A DNA stretch of 64,000 nt from Strongyloides papillosus (lineage: Eukaryota; Nematoda; Chromadorea; Rhabditida; Strongyloididae). Within the stretch, counting starts at the first letter, position 1, and each line of letters opens with the position of its first letter. The position numbers and the translations under genes are program-made. Where the stretch lies: contig SRSI01000049.1 in assembly GCA_005656395.1 (NCBI GenBank), positions 62,001 through 126,000 of the forward strand, in the 5' to 3' direction. Under the pieces are notes generated by a model that was not told the origin of the DNA, did no database searches, and saw only the letters and a program-made list of their open reading frames with translations. Positions 33,011-45,859 of this stretch are shown one piece after another.

Positions 33011-36000
33011 AATTATTCCTTTAATGTCAATGAGAAAATAATTAATGTTAATTAACATAAAATAATAATTCATGCCAAATATTCATAAAAACAAAATTAT
33101 TCCTTTTCACGAAACATGAATTTATTAATAAAATTTGAATATCCTCATCAAGTTGTAGAAAAGAAGGCACATATTAACATATCTCCCCCATTAATAACTC
33201 ATTTAAAAATCATTTATATTTCAAAGTAAAAATTTACATTAAGAGCGATTCTTGAGAATTAACAAGTTTTTGTCATTGAATTTTAAAAAGCTATTTATTG
33301 TTAGATTACGCTTTAATTTTTTTTACTTTAAAAGTATTATGTTAAATAAAGTTTAAGTAAAAAATCTCGGAAGTCTTTAATTTTTTTAATTATAAAATGC
33401 TTCTTTTTTGAATACTACTTTTACACATATTTTTATGATATACATTTGCTTTAATGATATTTTGATTAAAATTTAGATGTTTGGTGGGGATTGTAAATTA
33501 GTAGTAGTGATATTTTATACGGTTTTTGAGGAAGTATTTCTTATTATTGGAGATTGTTTTGCGTTAAATCAGGTCATAAAAAATTTATTTTTATGTTATA
33601 AACAAATTTTGCTAAACAATGCTGTTCCAATGCACTTCCATTAAAATCATTTCTTTTGTTTATATTTTAATTATTATTAATTCAATATTTTTAAGAACCA
33701 AGATCAGAATTTTAATTTCACATCCATTATATATTTCTTAAGTAATGAAAATGTACTTTAAACAAAGCTATTCATTATTCTTTTCGCCTTATCACTCATT
33801 CCTCATGTTATTTTGATTTTTCACCCAACATCCTAAAGAAGGATACCAACAAAATATCCATTTTTTAAGTTTTTTACCCGATAAATTTCACTAAAATAAA
33901 TACACAACTAAATAAGATTTAATTACTCATGTTTTCTTCTTTTCCTCCTAAAAAAATAGCTCGTGACAATGGATAAAAATAAAAGAGAAATTGCCATCTA
34001 ATGATATTTCTCCATTTTAATTGATAAAATTCTTCCTTAATACAATCATATATATTGAAATATACTTTATATTCAGCACCATATATAACGCACTATTTTA
34101 GTTAATTCTTCTATCAATTTAATGAAATTATATATGTGTAAGTTTTTCACAAGGAAGTGTTTTTGATGACAAACTTTCGTAAAACTTATGTACATCTTTC
34201 CTACATTATCATTTAATAATAATATTAAATAGTTTTTTAGAATTGGTTGTTTGTATTGAGTGTGTGTCTGTGTCAAAACTTTCCTTTTTTTATTTAATTT
34301 TTAATAATTTTGAAGAATATAGTATGTAGAGAAATTATTGTACATCACATCTAAATTATCATCTACCGAATTCTAAGTATAATTAAATTATTATAATTAA
34401 ACTACGGAAAAAAAGTAAACAAAGTTGTTATTAAATATAAATAAAAAAAACTTTCATCCTTCAAAATAATAATTCTTTCTTTTAATTAAAATCTTATCTT
34501 ATGAATATTAATTAAGAAACATATGTTAATAAATATTTAGATTAGTAAAAAAACATAGATAAATGACATGTTATTACAATCCTTTCCTCAAAAACTAAAC
34601 AAATATTGTTAATTCCCAAAGCATTCATCTAACCCAAAAATAGAAATATAAATTAAAATTTTTTATTACATATTAATTTTAAGTTACAAATGATGAAAAA
34701 ATGTAGTCTGTTATAGGGAATATGTGTATTATTATTATAAATCTTTGACTCTCCCTCCCAACTTAATATCACTAAAACTTCTCCAAGTACAAGGATTGTT
34801 TAGTGAACTTTTATAAAAAGTTAAATGATAATAGATATATGTAAGATAAATAAACAAAAATATAATACATCATTTTAATCACTTTGTTGATTAATGTACA
34901 ATACATAAAAAAAAGCCTTTTCCCCTTTCTTATACATAACATCAAAGGCAGTAAGTTACCAAAAAAAGGAAATCTCCACAATATCTTATATTTTGTAAAT
35001 ATAAATTTTATGTATTTCCCTTTCATTAGGAGGGTGAAAAAGTTTTATAGAAGTACTGTTCATTATATTACACTTTTGACAGGCATCTAAAATCATATGC
35101 AATTCAGTAAATTTTCTCTCAATATTATAAAATAATTACCCTTACTTGGGTTATGTAATTTAAATTTCATGAAAAAATACTTTGATTCATATATATTTTA
35201 TGATAAATTTTTATTTTTCATATCCACTTCAGAAAGATTTTCCAAATATATTCATTTTTAATCCTTATCCACTATCAAATATTACCCATTGTCTTTATAT
35301 ATAGAAATTACATAAATTAAATATGATGTAAATTAATAAATATAAAACTTTTAAAAGATCCAAACATTACATAAACTATTCTCCTCATTAAATAAGGACC
35401 AAATTAAAAGTATTAATTTACATTAAAGCAAATTACTCTCTATCATAAAGTAAAAGTATATTTGTAAAAGTTTTTGTTTCATAGTACGTGAATTTTACTC
35501 TCATTTAATGTTGTAAACGTTATTATTACATGCTAAGACAAAATATTTTATTAATATTTAATGAAATTATTGTCCACAAATACGAGATGTATAATGTGGA
35601 ATTAAAATTTAATTTAACTACAAATTATATGTTTATATAAAAATAGGAATAGGGCAATTTGAGTTGTGAGTAGGTAGATACTAAAAATGAATTGTTTTTA
35701 CCATTATTTACTTTTTTTTTATTGTGAAAACTATGGTAAAAAATATTATTATTATTATAAAATTTATAATTAATCTCACATTCCTTTGTGGTTGGCACAA
35801 ACAAGCAAAAACAGACATTGTTTAAAAAAGTTATGATAGAATATTTTACTTTCACATTGTAAAAATAATTTAATACCTTTTACTGTTACTTTCACCATCA
35901 CCTTGTGGAAGTTTTTATTTTTTTTAAAAATGGCAATTTTAATTACAGATACTTCATTGACGAGGAGAGTGTTTGAAAATGTGTCTTGCTTTTTTCATTT

Positions 36001-36728
36001 TTTTTAATAAACATATTTTAAAAGTTTAGATATACAAAAATTAACCTGCACTTTTATACATCTTTTGCTTCCTTTTATCTCCCGTTCTGGTAAATAAAAG
36101 TTTTATCATTTTTTGGAAACTCATAAAAAAATTACCATATTATTATCTATCATCACGTAGGATAACATGAATCTAAAAGATATATTAGGAGTACCTTTAA
36201 AATACACAACTAATTTCATTACACCACGCTCCTTTAAATTCCCTTACCCATAAATGTCAAATTATTTTAATCTTTAACATTTCAAGTTTACATAAAATAT
36301 CTCTTTAACTTTTGACTTTGTCTAAGAGAGAGTATATATCCAAAACTAATGAAAATTTTCTTGACGTATCTGAAAAAATCTCAATTCAAAATATTATTTA
36401 TTTTATATTTTCTTTGTTCTAACCTTACATCTCTTTGAAAAAAAAAAGATTTTTCTTATTTAAATTTTTAAATACACTAAATAAAACAATAAGAATGAAA
36501 ATTTTTTCTTTTTTTTATATGAAATATATATAAAAAATAATTGCTATCATATTTTTTATCTTTTATAAATATTTTTAAACTTCTTCAGTTACAGGAAAGA
36601 TATAGGAAGTGGAAATTTTTTATTTAATTTTAACCTGATAATTTCCGGGATTCTTCTAACTAATAAATAGGGACCTTCACAAAGGTATCAAATTTTTGTT
36701 ATTTTTTCTTTGTCAAGGTTTAAGACTA
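33011..36728. other. Long AT-rich intergenic region
   Basis: About 3.7 kb without a credible gene: the longest frames are under 80 codons and look random. It precedes the first alternative exon of the stomatin-like gene and follows the start of the minus-strand membrane-protein gene, so it may hold regulatory DNA for either. Confidence 0.45.
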
Positions 36729-36842
36729 ATGTCAAGTCCATTTGTTTCAAGAATAAGGTCCTCCTTTCGTTTTAAGGGAAAACCAAGGAGGACTATGGAA
36801 AGGATTACTGCTCAAATTAGGGAGGAGAATGAAACTATCGAT
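36729..36842 (+). other. Alternative first exon A of the stomatin-like gene
   Basis: 38 codons ([20 protein letters not shown]...), very basic, ending at a good GTAAGT donor in phase 0 with the shared exon at 41241. The ~4.4-kb gap to that exon is inferred to be one intron. Confidence 0.6.
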
Positions 36843-39800
36843 GTAAGTTGATTTATAAATAAATTGTACTTTATTATTAAATAATATTCTTAAAAATAAC
36901 AGTTTAAATATAATACAAATGTTTTTAACCTTATCATTTTTCCTTTCTTCTTTAAACATTATTATATTATAATAATCCTTTTATTTTGTTTAAAGTGATC
37001 ACAATATATATATTATATTTTAGATAATTATATAACATCTTTAACTTTATTATTTTATTGTAATAATATTATATAATTTATTTTATTTTATGCTATAAAT
37101 CAAATTTTATGAGAATGATAATTGTTATTATCCTATTACTTGATGATTATTTCTAATTATTATATTTTTAATTGTTATGTTTATTATTTAAATAAGGTGA
37201 ATAAGTATTTTTTAGGATTAGGAGAAAAATACCCATATATTGAGGAGTAAATTATTGACAATAGAGGAAAACATTTTATTTATAATAGTAAAGCTCCCAC
37301 TATTTATAATAAATGTATTGCATCCACCAGATTGATATACCACATAATAAATCATACTCCCCAATTATGTTCAAAACATTATAGTTTTCCTACCCAAAAA
37401 TTCCTTCATAACTCATTTTCACTTTATTATCTCTAACAAACAAATAAAAAACATACACTTAGACTTGGTATAATAATATTCTTATAAAAAATACTTCAAA
37501 AAAGAGAGAACCACAAAAACGGAAGTAAAAAAAATAAAAGTGGAAATGTTGTAATATTAAAAAAAGAAAAATTTTCATACTTAAATATTTTTATTCCATC
37601 ATCTCTGTGATATTTTATAAAATATAAATTCTCTTGGGAGATTTTTGGAAATCTTCTCCAAAATCACAACTATTTTACATAAAACAATATACTCTCAGAG
37701 ATAATACTTCTCTCCTTTATGGTGTATGTCTTATTAAGAGGAGTGAATTGCAAGAATATTGTTGACTGCCATCACTCTCAATGGGGACTTTTTTGAAGGA
37801 TATTTAAATTTTTGAAGTTGTTTAGCAATAAGTTTATTACTTTTGATGGTTAGGAGATACTATGAATGATTTGAAAAGTATTTATCTTTTTTTGTAGATG
37901 TATGACTTTGGATTACTCGCCTTCACTCCCCCTCCCCCCTTCTTACTGTGGTATTAGACATAAACGTATTTAAAAGTACAAGTTTCAAAAGATCCAACTA
38001 TAACTATTTAATATTCATTTCTTTAAGTTTTATTTTAAGTCTTAAATAATTTTTCCTACCCTAAAACTATACGTATTTTTAATATATTTTCCATAACACC
38101 ATTAAATTTAATATATTCAAAATCTGGAATAAATCAAGGAAAAAACTCAATTTAATTATAAATCCTTATTTAGGAAAATAAAGAATATTATTATTATTAT
38201 TCATCAAAATCTCTCTCTAAAAAATGTCATCAAAGGTTGGAAAGTTGCGTCTCAAGGATTATGTAAGAATTTTTTAATTAAATTTTCTTTTGTCACTTAT
38301 TATCAAACAACACTCCATTCCTTCTTTATATATTTGTAAAAATACACACAAAATCTACATAACTTCCATCTTATATTTTTATTTTGACAAGTACTTTAAC
38401 TTCCAAACAACAATTATCAATCATTATTTCTATATTTTCTCTTTTTACACCACCACACACAAACTCCTTTAAGAAGCTTCATTTTTATACTTCTATATTG
38501 ACGAATAGTATTAATTCAAATATATATCTAGATAGGTAACATTGGCATATTGATAAGTATAATATAATATTATATAACGTACTTACATTTGTAATTAACA
38601 ATGAATTTATAATGAAATTTTTATTGTTCATATCTTTAAAATATAAATCAGTTGTCTTTGTATATAAAACATTTATTATCATTTTGTTGGATATATATTG
38701 ATAAAAGACAATTGTTATAGATGAATAATTAAAAGAAAAACGATAATAAATGAAGGAAACATTGTAGAAAGGTACATATGTAGTAGTTTAATAATTTTTG
38801 ACTTTTTATTATACCTCAAAACATTTTATGTAATATATATAAATTTATTTATATATATTTTTATTTTTACCTAACCTGTGATACATTATTTTTTCAATTA
38901 CTTCTAATTTAATTAATATAAGTATGTCTGAAGGTGGAAGAAAATGGAATACTTCACAGGGCAGTTTTAGGCATAGGGTGACTTCTGAAAGTCAGGAAAA
39001 AAAATCTACACCAATCAATCCTGCTTTCATGCCATCTATAGCTATATCTATTGAATCTGATGATAGACATGCATTATCAAGAACACCCTCCATTGAAAAT
39101 CCATCTACTGATGGTCAGCCAAAATTAATTATTCCATCAACGATGCCTAGACTGCACCGTCTAACGACAAGCCAAAGAAGGAACAAATTCATGCAAAGGA
39201 CAACAACACTATCTAGTGAATATTACCAAACATCTCATGATGATGAACATTTCCATGGACCACCACATATACTTGAGGACCTAGAACATCACTCCCATAG
39301 TTCGAGATCAAGTAGTAATTCAAGTTCCATAGGGAAATTAAACCGTCCACCACTCCTACCTGATGGTACAGCACCTTCACCATTCCTACTGCAACCTCCA
39401 GATATGTTTAAAACTAACCTTCTCCTACTCGAAAGACCACCTCATAAACAAGTAATGGTTCATTAAATTTTAATCAAACAAAATATTTAATAGGACATAA
39501 AAAAATAACAACAAACTAAACATAATGTTGTTAAACATTATATGGGAAGATACCATCTTTAGCAGTTTAATATTAATGATAACTGCCTCATTTTCTTTCT
39601 TACCCCCGACACCAACTCTTTAGGTAACGTACATAAGGTTTGCGTGTTTCAAATTTAGAATAAGATATATCATTCTCCATCACCCATTATATAAATTCAT
39701 TTCTAACAACCATCATGACATTTTCATTTCCTCACACTATCATTACCATCTATCAATAATTTCTCCATCAACAATTGTGCCAAAAACGAGGAGATGAGTA

Positions 39801-42452
39801 TAAATAGATGGACAATTTTAAGAATTGTTACTACATACCATAATGAAATAGCTTAAAACTACATTACATCCACATATATTTAGATAGCCCATTTTTAATA
39901 TTATCTTCCTATATTTTTATCAACACATATAACTATCTAAAAAAATAATATTTTTAATATAATATTTAATAATATCACAGACACTAACATTTTATGATAT
40001 TATTAATATTTTATACATCTATTAAATCTTCCTACAACTATAGTATTTAATTTTAAATATATCAATTACCATTACAACAAACTTATTATGATATTTATGT
40101 GTTGTTGTATGAGGAAAAGAAATAAGTAAAAAAGATATAGTGATTTTTAGTGATTAATCTACCGAGTATCTTTAGATCACCTAACGAACGTATAAAATCT
40201 AGAAAATTTTTATTATTAATATATATTTATCACATATATATTGAGGAGAGGATTGTAGAAATACTACTACTAAGGCATTTTTACGTTTATTAATTATGTC
40301 TCAGAAAACTGGAAGTGATTACTCTAAAAGTAGGAGTAATATTGAATATTCGTTAATTAGTCTTGGAACTACTATTCCTATTTCAATGATGAGTGGAGCA
40401 CAGAGGAGGCAAAAGTTTATGCACAGGAATACTCATTTTACTGATTCTCTTGATTCATTTCCTGATAATGAAGCTTCTTTTCAATCATCTCTTAAATCAC
40501 CACCTATGACGATGGAGGATAATAGATTTTTGACTGTTCCTAATGATATGAATTATAATAATTCTAACACTGGTAGTTCTGTATGCTTACTCTTTTTTCA
40601 TATATCTCTTTTTTTCACCCACAAACCCAATACATTTTTTTCACCCTCAAACTTATCTTCCAACCTCGTGTGTGTCCTCAAATTACATACACTTACTTTC
40701 ACTTAAAATACCATATATCCACAACATCCAATACAAGTCTACATTTATATTAGATTTTACTTCATCATCCACCAAAACTAATTGTATGATAAAAGATGCA
40801 TTATCTTTAATATATATTATACAATATATATATCCCAACATACAATTGTAAACTTAATTATATTTTTACTCAAAACTTTATCAACTTATTATCAACCACC
40901 CAAAAGTTTGGTATTTTTATTTATTTTGATGTGTGTAACGTCAAAATACATATATTTGTTATCGAGGATGACATCTCAAAGTAGGGGAAGCAAAAAAAAT
41001 AAATATAAAAGTTATATTAAATTTTCCAGTTTTTGTGTGTGTTGTTTGGAGATAAAAAAAACTCTTGATATGATTAAGCTTTATTTTGACAAAACAAACA
41101 TTAGATTGCAAAATGACTGAACATCATTAAACTACCATAAAGATGAGAAGGGAAAAGATAAACAAAACATCCCCACAAAAAAATAAATAAAAAATTCCAT
41201 AAATATTATATACATAAAAATTTACACCCTTTAATTCCAGGACACCCTAGAGAAGATACCAATTCGTGCCCGAAGTCAATCATGGTTGATAAGAACAAGG
41301 CACCTCTACGATGATACCGGTGCAAAAACACCTATCCTCTCCATGATGCTTTATGTTATCTCAATTTTTTTTCTTATCTGTACATTTCCATGGTCTTTGC
41401 CTTTTTGTGTCAAAGTTTGTAGGTAAGTTATGTAAAGATAATTTGGTTTTCGTTTGATTTATTATGTATGCACAGGTGTGTGTTGAGGTATAATTATTAT
41501 TTCTCAATTTTTAAATGTGATATTTAAATTTTTAATTTGAAAACAATATTTTTTGTAGAGAATATGAGAGAGCTGTAATATTTAGATTGGGACGGCTGTT
41601 GGGATCTGGTACCAAGGGTCCGGGGTTGTATTTTATCATACCTTGCCTGGATACCTACAAAGTGGTAGGTATATGATAAATGTAACAAATAATAAAATAT
41701 ATACATAATTATAGGTTGATTTGAGAGTATTATCATTTGACGTACCACCCCAAGAAATCTTATCTCGTGACAGTGTGACAGTCTCCGTTGAAGCAGTAAT
41801 TTATTTTCGTGTACAAAATCCCGTTATCTCGGTAACAAATGTTAATGATGCTCAATTCTCAACAAAGCTCCTCGCTCAAACAACGTTACGAAACGTTCTT
41901 GGTACTAAAACGCTATCAGAAATTCTTCAGGAACGTGATAATATAGCTAGTGTAACGGAAAAAGTATTAGACGAAGGTACAGATCCATGGGGTGTCAAGG
42001 TACAACGAGTTGAGATAAAAGATATCCGTCTCCCTCACCAGTTGATGAGGAGTATGGCAACAGAAGCTGAGGCTGCCAGGAGGGCCAATGCTCGAATGGT
42101 CCAGTGTGAGGGTGAAAGGATAGCCTCAACGGGATTGAAAGATGCTGCAGATACGATGTGTAGCAACCAAACAACCGTCTACCTTAGATACCTCCAAACA
42201 TTAGGGCATATAGCAAATCAGAACAATGAAACAATAGTCATACCATTTCCAGTTGAGGTGATGCAACATTTTTTAAAAAAATATGGTTATAGAAGGTGTC
42301 ACAATAAGAATGATGAAAAGAAAAATTTGTATAAGAATAGTAATGATAGTGGTAGTAAAGATTATGTATTAGATATGACTCCGATAGTTATACCAAAAGA
42401 TTTCACACCAGCGAAGTTAGTTGATATATTAGAGGCGAAGAAAAGTTTATAA
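36729..42452 (+). CDS. Stomatin/MEC-2-family membrane protein with alternative first exons
   Basis: The shared body has three exons: 41241-41422, 41559-41664 and 41715-42452 (341 codons plus stop), reached from any of four 5' exons (36729, 38224, 38924, 40296), all ending in phase 0. The first shared exon carries the hydrophobic hairpin ([26 protein letters not shown]) seen in stomatins. Then comes the SPFH core: [67 protein letters not shown] and [21 protein letters not shown]-2/UNC-1-type proteins coat the inner face of the membrane and tune channels of the DEG/ENaC type or gap junctions. The C-terminal third is diverged, with three oddities: an [14 protein letters not shown] variant of the usual region, a Cys-Asn motif (CSNQTTV), and a 60-residue tail ending in [10 protein letters not shown]. 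Isoforms of about 354-517 aa are predicted. Confidence 0.85.
38224..38262 (+). other. Alternative first exon B of the stomatin-like gene
   Basis: Only 13 codons ([13 protein letters not shown]), ending at GTAAGA in phase 0. The weakest of the four exons because of its length; it shares the MSS start with exon A. Confidence 0.4.
38924..39451 (+). other. Alternative first exon C of the stomatin-like gene
   Basis: 176 codons ending before a GTAATG donor in phase 0; the frame closes at 39466 if unspliced. It is Ser/Pro/His-rich and contains [14 protein letters not shown], a short motif also present in exon D. That shared motif argues that C and D are alternative starts of one gene. Confidence 0.65.
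40296..40580 (+). other. Alternative first exon D of the stomatin-like gene
   Basis: 95 codons ending at a GTATGC donor in phase 0 with 41241. It contains [16 protein letters not shown], matching the QRRxKFMxR motif of exon C, in an otherwise Ser-rich acidic context. It is the closest 5' exon to the shared body (660 bp). Confidence 0.7.
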
Positions 42453-42644
42453 ATGGAGAGGTGGAATTAATTTTTTTATTTAATTTTATATGTACAATAT
42501 GTATAAAGAAAGTAATTTTTTAAAGAAAGTAGTAATAAATTAATTTGGACCGGTATTAAAAAATGTTTTGTTTGTTCCTGAGATTTGTTGATATAGTGAT
42601 AATAAATAGAAATCTTGATAAATATGGTAACTACAATTGGTGGA

Positions 42645-45600
42645 CTAGTGTGATAGTAGGAGTGTGAGAATAGATAGAGATAATAGATAAAAGAATGGCA
42701 CTTTTTCTGAGGAAGTATTTTGTTCTTGAGATGTATGTTCAGCAGACTTGACGTCATCCATCGTCAGGTACCTAATATCATTCAGTATTTCGTTCTCGAT
42801 CTCCATAGCTGAACCTTCATAAACATCTTTTCCATCATCTTCATCATCAATGTTAATACTCCTCTGCTCACTATCACCACTACCCTCAATAACAACATCA
42901 TCACTCTTAGCATTCTTATAAATCTTATTTAATGTATTTGAAAGAGTAACAAATTTAATTCTTTGATCCAAGAATGTATCTCTAGACAATGTTAGGTATA
43001 ATCTTTGTGATAAGAATTCAGGGTTGTATTTTTGTTTCCTGATACCATATGGTATAACTTTGTACCTGTATCTTGGTGTTATTTCACGTCCATTCCAACA
43101 GAATTGATCGTCTTTGCTTGCTATTTTGTCATCACATAACGATTCTGGAAGGGTTCTCCAGAAATCTTTCATTCTCTTTAGTTGATCACCGAATGTTTCA
43201 ATCATCCTTGTTACGACGTCACTTTCTCTTCTTTTTTTAGGATTTTTATTGTTCCTTAATGTTAGCTCAACACCCACGTCATCTTTATCACCATTTCCTA
43301 TGGTCATATCCCTTTTACTCCTCCCGATATTGTAAAATTCATAATTATCAAAACAATTTAATACTATTCTATTTGTGATTTCTGCTCCTCTCTCCTGATA
43401 TACCATGAATCCCTCTGATATCTGAGCTGGGATGGGTGCTAGTGTTGTTATAGGATTGGAGACATCCTTTAACTTTGTAAATAATTGCAATAAAGAATCT
43501 ATAATAAAAGAAAAACGATTAATTTTATATCATTTGATTTAAATATTTTTCAACAAAAAAACTTTATTCCCCACATTAAACATTTACAACTTTTTAAATC
43601 ATTTAAATGACAAAGAGGGTAATGGATAATAAAGTTTAAAAAAACCTCTAACTCATCTATCTTTTTTTAAAAAATAATTGATAGGGAATATTTTCAAAAT
43701 TTGTCTTTTCCATAAAGAGTGTTCTACCGCTATAAAAGACATTTTCTCTCTCTCAAAAAAAGAGGATACACACATAACTTGTTTCTAAGGACATTCTTTT
43801 TAACTTATTTTACCCAATTACCAAAAGTATAATTAGTCAAACTGAACTAATTATTTCCTCTTATGTCAGTCTAATTAAGTAATTTACAATAGGGCAGCGG
43901 TACTAAGAAGTAGGATAGATGGTTTTAACATATAGGTACACTATACCATCAATAAAGTGACTAAAATCGGCAGGAGTAAAGGATCGTTAAAAAAGATAGA
44001 GGACCCTTCCGACAATTAGTTTATCGTGAACAAATGTTTTAAATTAATTATCAAGTCATGTGGATGTATTGTAACACTCTGTTATGCCTTATTGTAATTT
44101 TTTTTCGGTATTTTGAAAACATTGAAAATGGAGAATTATCATTTGATGGCTTACCTATTAAGACATTCCATTGAGTGTCAATTTCGGCATACTCTGCCAG
44201 GCAGCCTTTCAAGACGTTCGAACAGTAACTGTAACAAGGTTTGCTTCCGGGTAAGTTGTTTTGGTTGAAGGTACATGTTTGGCAGTACTGCATTTCTACG
44301 AGTTTTGAAACGCACTCCTCGGGGATTGACGTCTAAAATATGAAGGGTATTAGAAATATAAGTGTGAAAATATTGATATATTTGAAAATGCCGAGAAATA
44401 CGAAAAAAAAAGTAAAAGTGTAACTTACATGAAGGAGAGAATGAAGCTGTGTGACAATACCCTCAACAACTTCAAAAAAGGACCGCCATACAGTGAAAGA
44501 TTTCCCCAACTGGCCAGATATTCTTTTAGGAAAATGTGAAAAAGGCTTCAAATCCTTCTTCATCTTCAGCAAGCATTCCCTTTGTTCATTAGTAACAACT
44601 TTCCTTAAAGGATTTAACAACTCGAAGATAATAAGATAAGATTGTTCAAAAAACTTCTCCACAATTGTAGGTATTGGTTTGACGGTGTTTGCATAAAGAT
44701 AGTTATCAAGTTCAGTATATAAATCATCAAATACCTATAAAAAAGCGATTGATTAAATGTTGTAATTTTAATTGATATGAAAGTAATTTAAATATACATT
44801 AAGCATTATTTTATTATATCTCTTTGTGTGTATCTCTTAATTAAGAGTGGTGATAGTGACCTTTGGAAGTATAAATAAAAAAGGGAATTTTATCAATAAA
44901 TATTTGTTCTCCTGTCATTAAAATGTATCAGAATGTGTCGTGTTTTTTGATGGAATATAAATAGATTGATATGAGTAATATAAATAAACAAATATAAGTT
45001 AATAAATTATATGTCCACCTAATTGTGTAGTCATAAATTATGAGATTATAACGTTAAATGACTTTTTGAGGGTATTTTTATTAATTATGGTAGGTAGATA
45101 ATTAAGTACCATCTTAAAATAATACCCTTAATCTTTTTAAGCATATAATAGTACACCGGAAATATTTTGATTTTTCAATCGTTGTCCATTATAAAACAAC
45201 AGGTGTTGAATAATAGATAAAGGATTAAAGGCACTACTCCAGCTGACTTTTTTTTATGAAATTTCCTTTTTAAATTTATTGAATAACTTTTAGTGTTTGT
45301 GTGAAGATATTTGAAAGTGCAATAAATTTTAACATACCTTAATATTTGATTTATAAAAAGGCCCATAAGTCTTTATAAACATCTGGTTTAATTGTTCTTT
45401 ACTATAAAAAATTTGTTCTCTCAATTGTTCTGAAAATGCATAAATAAAAAATAAGTATAATAGGTAAAAACTTATTAATAGTTAAGTGGATTGCACAATA
45501 AAAAGTTAGGATTAGATGAATTATAAATAAACACTTTTAATAAGTACCTCAAACTTACGTTTAAAACTTAGAAGGTGCCGCTCAAAGAAGTCCCGTAACA

Positions 45601-45859
45601 TAAAGATTTGGTCCTGAAGTTTGTTTTCTATTTTTTGTTTAACAACTACCTTCATTTGATCCTCGATAAAGGTTGTGCAACAGGTCTTCCTTTTACCGGT
45701 ACATATTGTTAGATTAGTAACCTCTTCTGGTATTAATGGTACTGATGATAAGTCTAATGGTGTTGTTTTCATGTGCTCACAATCATTATTTTGATTTTCT
45801 ACCCCATTTATTGTTGTTATAGTCTGTAGACAGAGTATGATGAAAGGAATTACCTTCAT
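42645..45859 (-). CDS. Glypican (GPI-anchored heparan sulfate proteoglycan core)
   Basis: Five exons, 45559-45859, 45338-45429, 44429-44734, 44155-44332 and 42645-43498; 576 aa, a normal glypican length. All junctions close in frame; the fourth intron is long (656 bp). Residues 1-19 are a signal peptide. The cysteine-rich core follows: CTGKRKTCCT, the FYSKEQLNQMF segment, LGKSFTVWRSFFEVV, then YCQTC and the hallmark KPCYSYCSNVLKGCLAEYAEIDTQWN split by line into two blocks of <20 residues (KPCYSYCSNVLKGC, LAEYAEIDTQW). A DQFCWNG block is typical too. One Ser-Gly in an acidic setting (EGSGDSEQ) is the likely heparan sulfate site. The last ~15 residues are hydrophobic, fitting a GPI signal. Glypicans shape Wnt, BMP and FGF gradients and synapse assembly. 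GPC4/6-like (GPN-1) or LON-2 orthology is not decided. Confidence 0.9.

Noticed and set aside
34073..36959. Scattered 60-76 codon frames between the membrane-protein gene and the stomatin-like gene
   Set aside because: Length and composition are as expected for random AT-rich DNA.
43499..44154. Separate gene inside the long glypican intron
   Set aside because: No open frame of note or conserved-looking block; glypican exons join in frame across it.
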